12,581 nucleotides of DNA from Lentzea sp. (GTDB taxonomy: Bacteria > Actinomycetota > Actinomycetes > Mycobacteriales > Pseudonocardiaceae), in contig JASLAV010000770.1 in NCBI GenBank assembly GCA_030146905.1, positions 1 to 12,581 on the forward strand. The letters are read 5' to 3'. Numbering within the stretch: position 1 is the stretch's first letter; the number at the start of each line of letters is the position of its first letter. Position numbers and translations under genes: made by a program. Shown here one piece after another: positions 6,544 through 12,581 of the stretch. The notes beneath the pieces were generated by a model. It made no database searches, was not told the origin of the DNA, and saw only the letters and a list, made by a program, of their open reading frames with translations.

Positions 6544-8133
6544 ATGGAACCGCCAGCCAGGATCAGCCGCAGAACCCTGCTCACCGCGACCGCGGCCACC
6601 GCGTCCGCCCTGGTGCTCCTCCCGACCGCGTCCGCGGTGCCGAGGCGCGGGTTCGACCCCGTCCGGGTGCGGGGCTGGGCCGGGGACACGTGGCGCAGCC
6701 TCGTCGCGATGACCCCGGCGGTCACGGGCCTGCCCGCGGACAACATCCCGGAGTCGCTCGCCGCGTCCGACCGCTCCGGCTACACCTCACCGACGAACAT
6801 CGGCGGCTACCTGTGGTCGGCGGTCGTGGCCGGGGAGCTCGGCCTCATCTCGCGTGACGAGGCGTCGGCGCGGCTGGTCCGCACGCTCACCACCCTGGAG
6901 CGGATGGAACACCACGCCCCGAGCGGCATGTTCTTCAACTGGTACGACGAGGAGACAGGGGAGGCGCTGCGCTCCTGGCCGGGCACCGGAGCGGTGGTCC
7001 ACCCGTTCTGCTCCAGTGTGGACAACGGCTGGCTCGGTGCGGCACTGCTCGTCGTCGCGCAGGCCGACCGCGCGGCAGCGGCGCTCGCCCGGCGGCTCTT
7101 CGCGCGCATGCGGTGGGACGCCTTCTACAACCCCGGCGACGACCCCGCGCACCCCGTGCGGCCGGGAGGCCTGATCCACGGCGGGTTCTTCCCGTTCGAC
7201 CACGACCGGCCCGGCGGCGTCTACCAGGGCACGCACATCGGTGGCGACCCGGTATGGCTGACCACGCACCACTACGACACCACGGTGTCCGAGACGCGCA
7301 TCACCAGCTACCTCGGCATCATCACGGGCCGGATTCCGCCGAAGCAGTACTTCGCGATGTGGCGGACGTTCCCGGCCTCGTGCGACTGGTCGTGGCACGA
7401 GATGCAGCCGGTCGGCGAGAACCGGACGTACTACGGCATCGAGGTCTTCGAAGGCGCCTACACCTACCGCGGCATGCGGATCGTGCCCGGCTGGGGCGGG
7501 TCGATGTTCGAGGAGCTGATGCCGGACGTGTTCGTGCCGGAGGCGAGGTGGGCGCCGCGGTCGTGGGGCCGCAACCACCCGCTGCACGTCCGTGCGCAAC
7601 GCGAGCACGGACTGGTCGAGGCTGGGTACGGCTTCTGGGGCTTCAGCCCGTCGAGCAACCCCTTCGGCGGCTACCGCGAGTACGGCGTCGACGCGCTCGG
7701 CATGGGGCCCGGCGACGAACCCGGCAATCCGGCCAACGGCTACTTCTCCGACCAGGAGATGACGAACTACGACGCCGGCTTCGGCGAGTGCCGGCCGGCC
7801 ACCGCGCCGACGCCGTCCTACGGCGACGGCGTGGTCACCCCGCACGCCGCGTTCCTGGCGATGATGCACGAGCGCGACGAGGCGTACACCAACCTCGCCG
7901 CCATCCAGGACGACCTCCGCGCCTACGGCAGGGGCGGGTTCTTCGACGCGGTCGCCGTGCGGTCGGGCACCGTCGCGCGGCGCTACCTCTCCCTGGACCA
8001 GGCGATGGTCATGGGGGCGATCGGGAACGTGCTGTGCCACGACGTGATCCGAAGGGCGTTCGCGACACCGGCCGTCGAACGCGCGCTGCGTCCGGTGATC
8101 GGTGCGGAGGAGTTCGGCGCGAGCCGGGTCTGA
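6544..8133 (+). CDS. Tat-exported glucoamylase-like / GH144-like glycan hydrolase
   Basis: A 529-residue exported protein. The signal (1-31) carries a twin-arginine motif SRRTLL and ends in TASA, so folded export by Tat is likely. The mature part has landmarks of the 'glycoamylase' domain (PF10091) found in GH144 endo-beta-1,2-glucanases and related (alpha/alpha)6 proteins: TSPTNIGGYLWS (81-92), FFNWYDEETGE (130-140), SSVDNGWLGAALLV (157-170), GIEVFEGAYTYRG (298-310), MFEELMPDV, YGFWGFSPSSNPFGGY (362-377), and the closing YGRGGFFDAV and YLSLDQAMVMG (481-491). This domain assignment is from memory of the family, not a search. Known members act on beta-1,2-glucan, but the wider family is diverse, so the substrate is a guess. 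An AAGGGG ribosome site lies 6 bases before the start. The gene lies 20 bases after the permease, tying it to uptake of its products. Confidence 0.8.
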   Translation: MEPPARISRRTLLTATAATASALVLLPTASAVPRRGFDPVRVRGWAGDTWRSLVAMTPAVTGLPADNIPESLAASDRSGYTSPTNIGGYLWSAVVAGELGLISRDEASARLVRTLTTLERMEHHAPSGMFFNWYDEETGEALRSWPGTGAVVHPFCSSVDNGWLGAALLVVAQADRAAAALARRLFARMRWDAFYNPGDDPAHPVRPGGLIHGGFFPFDHDRPGGVYQGTHIGGDPVWLTTHHYDTTVSETRITSYLGIITGRIPPKQYFAMWRTFPASCDWSWHEMQPVGENRTYYGIEVFEGAYTYRGMRIVPGWGGSMFEELMPDVFVPEARWAPRSWGRNHPLHVRAQREHGLVEAGYGFWGFSPSSNPFGGYREYGVDALGMGPGDEPGNPANGYFSDQEMTNYDAGFGECRPATAPTPSYGDGVVTPHAAFLAMMHERDEAYTNLAAIQDDLRAYGRGGFFDAVAVRSGTVARRYLSLDQAMVMGAIGNVLCHDVIRRAFATPAVERALRPVIGAEEFGASRV

Positions 8134-8153
8134 TCAGTTCAGGAGGGAATGGC

Positions 8154-9980
8154 ATGCGGCCTGTGCGGCTGGTCTCCGAGGACGGTGTCGAGTACCGCGA
8201 CCTCAACGGCAACGGCGTCATGGACCCCTACGAGGACCCGCGGCTGCCCGTGGCCGATCGGGTGGCGGACCTGCTGGGCCGCCTGTCGCTGGAGGAGAAG
8301 GCGGGACTGCTGTTCCACACCGTCATCGAGGCGGGCGAGGACGGCACGGTGAAGGAGGCTCCCGGCGCCATCAGCAAGTCGCCCACGAGCGTCGTGGTGA
8401 AGCAGAAGCACCTCTCGCACTTCAACGTGCACGCACTGCACGACGCGCGCATGGCGGCGCGCTGGTACAACAACCTCCAGCTCATCGCCGAGAGCACCCC
8501 GCACGGGATCCCGGTGACCATCTCCACCGACCCGCGGCACGCGTTCATCGAGAACGCCGGGGTGTCGTTCAGCGCCAAGGCCTTCTCCCAGTGGCCCGAG
8601 TCACTGGGCCTGGCCGCGCTGCGCGATCCCGCGCTCGTGCACCGGTTCGCGGACATCGCCCGCCAGGAGTACGTCGCGGCCGGCATCCGCTGCGCGCTGC
8701 ACCCGGCGATCGACCTGGCGACCGAACCGCGGTGGGCCAGGCAGGCGGGAACGTTCGGGCAGGACACCGCCCTGACGGCCGAACTGGCCGTGGCGTACGT
8801 GCGCGGTTTCCAGGGCGAGTCGCTGGGACCGGACTCGGTCGCCTGCACCAGCAAGCACTTCCCCGGCGGCGGCCCGCAGAAGGACGGTGAGGACGCGCAC
8901 TTCCCGTACGGCCGTGAGCAGGTCTACCCAGGCGGACGCTTCGACGACCACCTCGCACCCTTCCGCGCGGTCGTCGAGGCGGGCACCGCCGCCGTGATGC
9001 CGTACTACGGGATGCCCGTCGGCCTGGAGGTCGACGGCGAGGCGATCGAGGAGGTGGGCTTCGGCTACAACCGGCAGGTGGTCACCGGGATGCTGCGAGA
9101 CCGCCTCGGCTTCGACGGCGTGGTGCTCACCGACTGGGAGCTAGTGATGGACAACCACGTCGGCGACAAGGTGCTCCCCGCCCGCGCCTGGGGTGTCGAG
9201 CACCTCGACGCGCACGGGCGCATGGAACTCATCCTCGACGCGGGCGCCGACCAGTTCGGCGGCGAGGAATGCGTCGACGTGCTGCTCGAACTGGTGGCAC
9301 AGGGTCGTGTAACGGAGGCGCGGATCGACGAGTCGGCGCGCAGGCTGCTCACCGTGAAGTTCCGCCTGGGCCTGTTCGACGACCCCTTCGTCGACGAGGA
9401 CCGGGCTGCGGAGGTCGTGGGACGGCAGGACTTCCGCGACGAGGGCCACGCCGCGCAGGCGCGTTCGGTCACGGTACTGCGGTCGGGCTCCGAGGCGGCC
9501 GGGTTGCCGCTGGCGCCGGGGTTGAGGCTCTACGTGGAGAACTTCTCGCCCGAGGTCGCCGCACGCCTCGGAACCGTTGTGGCCACACCGGAAGAGGCCG
9601 ACGTGGCGCTCGTGCGGCTCATGGCCCCGTTCGACCCGCGGTCGGACCTGTTCCTGGAGTCGTGGTTCCACCAGGGTTCGCTCGAGTTCCAGCCGGGCTT
9701 GCCCGTGCGCCTGGCCCGGATCGCCGAGGCCTGCCCGCTGGTCGTCGACGTGACGCTGGACCGAGCCGCGGTGCTGACACCGCTGCTCCAGGTCTCGTCG
9801 ACGCTGGTGGTCAGCTACGGCACGACCGACGAGGCACTGGCCGACGCGCTGGCGGGCGTCATCCCGCCGGAGGGCAGGCTGCCGTTCGACCTCCCGCGGT
9901 CGATGGAGCAGGTGCGCCGCCACCACGAGGACGTCGCGGGCTACGAAGATCCTCTCTTCCCGTTCGGCCATGGTCTGTAG
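8154..9980 (+). CDS. Glycoside hydrolase family 3, probable intracellular beta-glucosidase
   Basis: A 608-residue GH3 enzyme that should remove sugar units from imported oligosaccharides by a retaining mechanism. The TIM-barrel domain spans about 30-400: LSLEEKAGLL (45-54), KHFPGGG (234-240) with the substrate-binding Lys-His pair, and GVVLTDWEL (322-330) whose Asp327 fits the GH3 nucleophile. The second alpha/beta domain ends in PLFPFGHGL, the usual GH3 ending. A perfect EF-hand-like loop lies near the N-terminus (Asp16, Asn18, Asn20, Gly21, Asp24, Glu27). There is no signal peptide, so action is cytoplasmic. ATG 8154 is chosen because AGGAGG (8141-8146) precedes it by 7 bases; the ATG at 8149 is in another frame. 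It lies 20 bases after the exported hydrolase gene. Beta-glucosidase is the likeliest activity; xylosidase or other specificities remain possible. Confidence 0.9.
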   Translation: MRPVRLVSEDGVEYRDLNGNGVMDPYEDPRLPVADRVADLLGRLSLEEKAGLLFHTVIEAGEDGTVKEAPGAISKSPTSVVVKQKHLSHFNVHALHDARMAARWYNNLQLIAESTPHGIPVTISTDPRHAFIENAGVSFSAKAFSQWPESLGLAALRDPALVHRFADIARQEYVAAGIRCALHPAIDLATEPRWARQAGTFGQDTALTAELAVAYVRGFQGESLGPDSVACTSKHFPGGGPQKDGEDAHFPYGREQVYPGGRFDDHLAPFRAVVEAGTAAVMPYYGMPVGLEVDGEAIEEVGFGYNRQVVTGMLRDRLGFDGVVLTDWELVMDNHVGDKVLPARAWGVEHLDAHGRMELILDAGADQFGGEECVDVLLELVAQGRVTEARIDESARRLLTVKFRLGLFDDPFVDEDRAAEVVGRQDFRDEGHAAQARSVTVLRSGSEAAGLPLAPGLRLYVENFSPEVAARLGTVVATPEEADVALVRLMAPFDPRSDLFLESWFHQGSLEFQPGLPVRLARIAEACPLVVDVTLDRAAVLTPLLQVSSTLVVSYGTTDEALADALAGVIPPEGRLPFDLPRSMEQVRRHHEDVAGYEDPLFPFGHGL

Positions 9981-10009
9981 GTACCGTGCGGCGACACGGG
10001 AGGATCGAC

Positions 10010-10786
10010 ATGTCGGATCGCAGGACGGGTGGCGTCCTCGTCACCGGGGCGTCGCGGGGCATCGGCCGCGCGACGGCGGTGGCGTTCGCCGAACGCGGGT
10101 ACAGGGTCGCGGTGCACTACAGCAGCCGCCGCGACGACGCCGAGAAAACCCTTGCCCAGCTGGCAGGGGAGGGGCACGCGCTGATCGGAGGCGACCTCGC
10201 CGACCCCGGCACCGCCAGGGACCTGGTCGCCGAGGCGGTGGACCGGCTCGGCACGGTGGACGTGCTGTTCAACAACGCCGCGGTCGCGCCGGGCGCCGGC
10301 AACCTGCACCGCATCGGCGACACCTCGTGGGACGAGTGGACCGGCGCGTGGCAGTCGATGCTCGCGGTGAACCTCCTCGGCGCGGTGAACGTCACCTGGG
10401 CGGTGGCGCAGCACCTCATCGACCGCGGGGCGCCCGGCAGCATCGTCAACGTCGGCTCGCGGGGCGCGTTCCGCGGCGAACCCGACTACCCCGCCTACGG
10501 GGCGAGCAAGGCGGCTCTGCACGCCTTCGGGCAGTCGGCCGCGGTCGCGCTCGCCCCGCACCGGATCTCCGTCACCTCGGTGGCGCCGGGGTTCATCGCC
10601 ACCGAACGCCAGGCGGGGAAGCTCGACGGCGGCGAGGGCGACGCCGTGCGCGACCAGAGCCCGTTCGGCCGGGTCGGCACGCCGGAGGAGATCGCCGCCG
10701 CCATCGTCCACCTGGCCTCGCCGGAGGCCGCCTGGTCGTCGGGGGCGATCCTGGACCTGAACGGGGCGTCGTACCTGCGCACGTGA
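10010..10786 (+). CDS. Short-chain dehydrogenase/reductase (classical SDR)
   Basis: A 258-residue cytosolic NAD(P)-dependent oxidoreductase. It has a Rossmann glycine motif TGASRGIG (12-19), NNA (88-90), Asn121, Ser150, and Tyr163-x-x-x-Lys167, giving the full classical Asn-Ser-Tyr-Lys set. Arg40/Arg41 after the second strand hint at NADP preference. The PG motif after strand seven (VAPGFIATE) is also present. A GGGAGG ribosome site ends 6 bases before ATG 10010. It is the last gene of the sugar operon, 29 bases after GH3, and is followed by tandem hairpins. Its place suggests a sugar or sugar-derived substrate (for example glucose or a keto-sugar), but SDR specificity cannot be read from sequence. 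Confidence 0.92.
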   Translation: MSDRRTGGVLVTGASRGIGRATAVAFAERGYRVAVHYSSRRDDAEKTLAQLAGEGHALIGGDLADPGTARDLVAEAVDRLGTVDVLFNNAAVAPGAGNLHRIGDTSWDEWTGAWQSMLAVNLLGAVNVTWAVAQHLIDRGAPGSIVNVGSRGAFRGEPDYPAYGASKAALHAFGQSAAVALAPHRISVTSVAPGFIATERQAGKLDGGEGDAVRDQSPFGRVGTPEEIAAAIVHLASPEAAWSSGAILDLNGASYLRT

Positions 10787-10803
10787 CCGCCCGCGCGATC
10801 GCG

Positions 10804-10846
10804 GACCGGTTTCTGTTCCGGTCTCCGCCGCCGCCTCGTGCGGCGG
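10804..10846 (+). terminator. Tandem hairpins closing the glycan operon
   Basis: GACCGG (10804-10809) pairs with CCGGTC (10818-10823) around 8 bases. CCGCCG (10828-10833) pairs with CGGCGG (10841-10846) around 7 bases. They begin 17 bases after the dehydrogenase stop and lack a T-run. Their position makes them the likely end of the operon transcript. Confidence 0.55.
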
Positions 10847-10905
10847 GATGTTTGCGGATAATGCGCGCCTCGGCGGGCGGGCGCCACGGACTTCACTCAC
10901 AGTTT

Positions 10906-10943
10906 GTGGCCAATTGACCACGCTGCGAGACTGTGGTTATAGT
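10906..10943 (+). promoter_or_regulatory. Vegetative promoter of the StrR-like gene with inverted repeat over -35
   Basis: TTGACC (10914-10919) and TATAGT (10938-10943), 18 bases apart, match a housekeeping sigma promoter well; transcription should start near 10950. GTGGCCAATTGACCAC (10906-10921) is an inverted repeat with one mismatch that covers the -35 box, so a bound protein would block or alter the promoter. TGGCCAATTG within it also matches 8 of 10 positions of the AdpA site as I recall it (TGGCSNGWWY), and AdpA activates strR in Streptomyces griseus. That link is speculative. Confidence 0.65.
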
Positions 10944-10998
10944 CGGGGCTATTCCACGTTGTGGGCCAAGAGCGGGATGCAGGGGGAATTGAACGGCC

Positions 10999-11036
10999 GG
11001 GGCCGACGTCGATCATGCGAATCGGCGTCCCGCCCC
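10999..11036 (+). promoter_or_regulatory. Leader hairpin of the StrR-like mRNA
   Basis: In the leader of about 134 bases, 11005-11013 pairs with 11021-11029 (nine pairs including one G.T) around the loop CATGCGA. An outer stem 10999-11003 with 11032-11036 adds five pairs. Three T residues follow. It could be an attenuator, an mRNA-stabilising or a protein-binding structure. The loop contains an in-frame ATG (11015) that the fold would hide. Confidence 0.4.
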
Positions 11037-11083
11037 TTTGTGGTGCAATGCGTCGTAGAGGTGCATTACTGGGGGGTTCATTG

Positions 11084-12091
11084 ATGTCGTACAAGGACGA
11101 CGTCGACATTATCGTTCCGCGGCCGGCGAGCGCCAGATCCTGCGAGGGGGATGTCGCGACCGATGGCGGAGCGGTCGTGCGCGTTCCCATCAGCTCGCTG
11201 AGAACCACCGGATGGCTGCGGGTCCACGGCGAGGACCCCGAGCACGTCAGGTTGCTCGCCGAGTCGACGGCGCCGCTGCCGCCGGTGCTGGTGCACCGGC
11301 CGACCATGTGCGTCGTGGACGGCAGGCACCGGATGCGTGCGGCCGTGCTGCGCGGCGAGCTGACGTTGCCGGTCAGGTTCCTCGACTGCGACGAGGACAG
11401 GGCGTTCCTGCTGTCCGTGCGGGCCAACATCGAGCACGGCCTGCCGCTGTCGCTGGCCGATCGCAAGGCGGCCGCGGCGCGCGTCGTCGAACGGCACCCC
11501 GCGTGGTCGGACCGCAGGGTCGCGGCACTCGTCGGGCTGTCCGCCGACTCCGTCGCGGTCGTCCGGCGCACGGCGTCCGCGGGGTCCGGGCAGGTCACCG
11601 CCCGGATCGGGAGGGACGGCCGTGTCCGGCCGATCGATTCGGCCCAGGGCAGGTTGCGGGCGGGCAGGGTGCTGGCCGACCGGCCGGACGCGACGCTGCG
11701 GGAGATCGCGAAGGAGGCGGGCATCGCGCTCGGCACGGCGCGCGACGTGCGCGACCGCGTCCGGCGGGGCCTCGATCCCGTCCCCGAGCGCCGCGGCAGG
11801 GCGGCGGCGCCGCGCGAGGCCGAGCAGGCCTCGGTGGCGATGGAGGTGGAAGACGCCGTGGCGGCGCTGCAGGCGCTGAAGAAGGACCCGTCGCTGCGGT
11901 TCACCGAGTCCGGGCGCAGGCTGCTGCGCTGGCTCGTCGGCCACGCGGTCAAGCCGGAGGACCAGGCTTGGGTCGTGCCGTCCGTTCCCCCGCACTGCAA
12001 GGTGCTGATCGCCGACGTCGCGCGGCAGTACGCGCTGATGTGGCACGGGTTCGCGGAAGTGCTGGAACAGCAGGAACGCAAGGCGATCTGA
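11084..12091 (+). CDS. StrR/NovG/Bbr-like pathway-specific activator (ParB-fold DNA-binding)
   Basis: A 335-residue transcription factor of the group that switches on antibiotic clusters (StrR for streptomycin, NovG for novobiocin, Bbr for balhimycin). Residues about 32-115 are the ParB/sulfiredoxin-like N-terminal domain with VVDGRHRMRAA (77-87) and RANIEHGLPLS (113-123). A helix-turn-helix follows at about 124-161 (DRKAAAARVVERHP, RRVAALVGLSADSV). The family signature GRDGRVRP (176-183) then leads to a second helix-turn-helix at about 194-228 (LREIAKEAGIALGTARDVRDR). The C-terminal part (about 250-335) is the family's extra helical domain. GGGGGG at 11071-11076, 7 bases before, decides for ATG 11084; in-frame ATGs at 11015 and 11048 lack ribosome sites. 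No TTA codon was seen. It stands alone behind its own promoter, and a StrR-type operator lies 11 bases beyond its stop, so its targets probably lie to the right. Confidence 0.9.
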   Translation: MSYKDDVDIIVPRPASARSCEGDVATDGGAVVRVPISSLRTTGWLRVHGEDPEHVRLLAESTAPLPPVLVHRPTMCVVDGRHRMRAAVLRGELTLPVRFLDCDEDRAFLLSVRANIEHGLPLSLADRKAAAARVVERHPAWSDRRVAALVGLSADSVAVVRRTASAGSGQVTARIGRDGRVRPIDSAQGRLRAGRVLADRPDATLREIAKEAGIALGTARDVRDRVRRGLDPVPERRGRAAAPREAEQASVAMEVEDAVAALQALKKDPSLRFTESGRRLLRWLVGHAVKPEDQAWVVPSVPPHCKVLIADVARQYALMWHGFAEVLEQQERKAI

Positions 12092-12101
12092 CCCGGCTCG
12101 T

Positions 12102-12130
12102 GTTCAAGTGTCGAGCCCGGCCGGTTGGAC
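12102..12130. promoter_or_regulatory. StrR/NovG-type operator
   Basis: GTTCAAGTG, 11 bases, CGGTTGGAC. Against the published StrR/NovG consensus as I remember it (GTTCRACTG-N11-CRGTYGAAC), 16 of 18 defined positions match and the spacer is exact. The outer parts, GTTCAA-N17-TTGGAC, also match 11 of 12 positions of the Bbr form (GTCCAA-N17-TTGGAC). It begins 11 bases after the stop of a gene of this regulator family and 185 bases before the exporter start, so it probably activates the rightward genes. The consensus is recalled, not looked up. Confidence 0.8.
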
Positions 12131-12158
12131 GCGGCGCCGTGCAGTGATTTGCTGATGA

Positions 12159-12180
12159 TGCCCGCCAATGCAGCCGGGCA
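12159..12180. repeat. Small hairpin between regulator and exporter
   Basis: TGCCCG (12159-12164) and CGGGCA (12175-12180) are exact inverted repeats with a 10-base loop, 67 bases after the regulator's stop and 135 before the exporter start. It may end the regulator transcript or lie in the exporter leader. No T-run is present and no promoter pair is evident in this 223-base gap. Confidence 0.3.
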
Positions 12181-12282
12181 ATTCAGTTCCCGGTATTCAC
12201 GTCACTTTTCCCTCACCACCTTTCGGTGTCGATGGCGCACGGGCACGAATCCCGCCCGGCTGTGAATGAGGAGATCCCGGCA

Positions 12283-12318
12283 TTGGCACACGAAACCGCA
12301 GTGGACATTCGCGCATGA
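12283..12318 (+). CDS. Possible leader peptide coupled to the exporter
   Basis: An AGGAG (12269-12273) stands 9 bases before a TTG that opens an 11-codon frame (LAHETAVDIRA). Its TGA overlaps the exporter's ATG as ATGA. In the same frame, starts at GTG 12262 (18 codons) or ATG 12232 (28 codons) are possible but lack ribosome sites. The exporter itself has no ribosome site of its own, so coupling through this frame would explain its translation. Third positions are only about two-thirds G/C, so it is not a typical gene. Confidence 0.25.
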   Translation: MAHETAVDIRA

Positions 12319-12581
12319 GCGCGGTGCTGCCCGCGCCCGCGTTGCCGGCCCGTTTCGGCTGGTTCTGGACTGGCAGCGCGCTCAGCGCGATCGGCGACCG
12401 GCTCACCGGGTTCGCGGTGCCGAGCCTCGCCATCCTCGTTCTCGACGCGTCCGGCACCGAGGTCGGTGTGCTGGCCGCGCTGGGCTGGTTCGCCTATCCG
12501 GTGTTCGGGATGGTGGCGGGCGCGCTGGTGTCCCACGCGCCGCAGCGGCGGGTGATGGTCGCGGGCGAGCTGGTCAGGCTG
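12315..12581 (+). CDS. MFS transporter, N-terminal part (cut by window edge)
   Basis: Only the first 89 residues are present. A short tail ending in RFGWFW leads into a first membrane segment (about 17-40, with AIGDRLTGFAVPSLAILVL). A second follows at about 46-66, then GALVSHAPQRRVMVAGELVR (68-87), the MFS motif A position between helices 2 and 3, where the usual Asp is replaced by Ser-His. This resembles the drug- and siderophore-exporter branch of the major facilitator superfamily. ATG 12315 is the only in-frame start after a stop at 12267-12269 and has no clear ribosome site. Lying next to a StrR-type activator and operator, it is probably an export or self-resistance gene of a metabolite cluster. 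Confidence 0.82.
   Translation, partial: MSAVLPAPALPARFGWFWTGSALSAIGDRLTGFAVPSLAILVLDASGTEVGVLAALGWFAYPVFGMVAGALVSHAPQRRVMVAGELVRL

Noticed and set aside
10783..10917. A 44-codon frame starting with GTG that overlaps the dehydrogenase stop as GTGA
   Set aside because: It runs through both terminator hairpins, has Pro/Arg-rich low-complexity content and mixed third positions, and no ribosome site of its own.
10964..10994. GGCCAA and TTGAAC in the activator leader as an autoregulatory StrR-type site
   Set aside because: Spacing is 19 instead of 17 bases and the left half is a poor match.

Overview
The window is about 70% GC. Almost every codon of the clear genes ends in G or C, and it carries Tat and lipoprotein signals, a StrR-type regulator and LacI-controlled sugar genes. 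This fits a filamentous actinomycete, probably of the Pseudonocardiales type (Lentzea, Saccharothrix or Actinosynnema-like). That placement is from composition and gene style, not from a database match.

Left part (1-2358). The last 13 codons of a rightward gene end at 42 and are followed by a hairpin with a six-T run. A small AT-rich island (about 85-160) holds nested TCGA-centred inverted repeats. A leftward gene (1761-325) encodes a secreted protein built of two PPC-like repeats, a PKD-like domain and a CARDB-like domain; two tandem hairpins follow its stop. Next comes a short leftward reading frame (2063-1914, 49 codons) with strong GC3 bias and a repeated NLFxxP motif. The rest up to the operators holds no gene I can support.

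Middle part (2359-10846). Two identical LacI-type palindromes (2359-2376 and 2389-2404) stand before a seven-gene rightward operon. In order it encodes a LacI regulator, a sugar-binding lipoprotein, two ABC permeases (each start overlaps the previous stop by 4 bases), a Tat-exported glucoamylase-like/GH144-like enzyme, a GH3 glycosidase without a signal peptide, and a short-chain dehydrogenase. Tandem hairpins close it. The likely logic is that a polymer is cut outside, oligosaccharides are imported, and GH3 splits them inside. Beta-1,2-glucan is the most attractive substrate guess because of the GH144-like fold family, but the sequence does not prove it. No ATPase gene is present, so a shared MsmK-type ATPase is presumed.

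Right part (10847-12581). A good vegetative promoter (TTGACC, 18 bases, TATAGT) with an inverted repeat over its -35 box drives a StrR/NovG/Bbr-like ParB-fold activator through a leader of about 134 bases that contains a strong hairpin. Just after its stop is a 29-bp element matching my recollection of the StrR/NovG operator at 16 of 18 defined positions, with exactly 11 bases between half-sites. Then comes the start of an MFS exporter cut by the window edge. This looks like the left border of a specialised-metabolite gene cluster that continues to the right.
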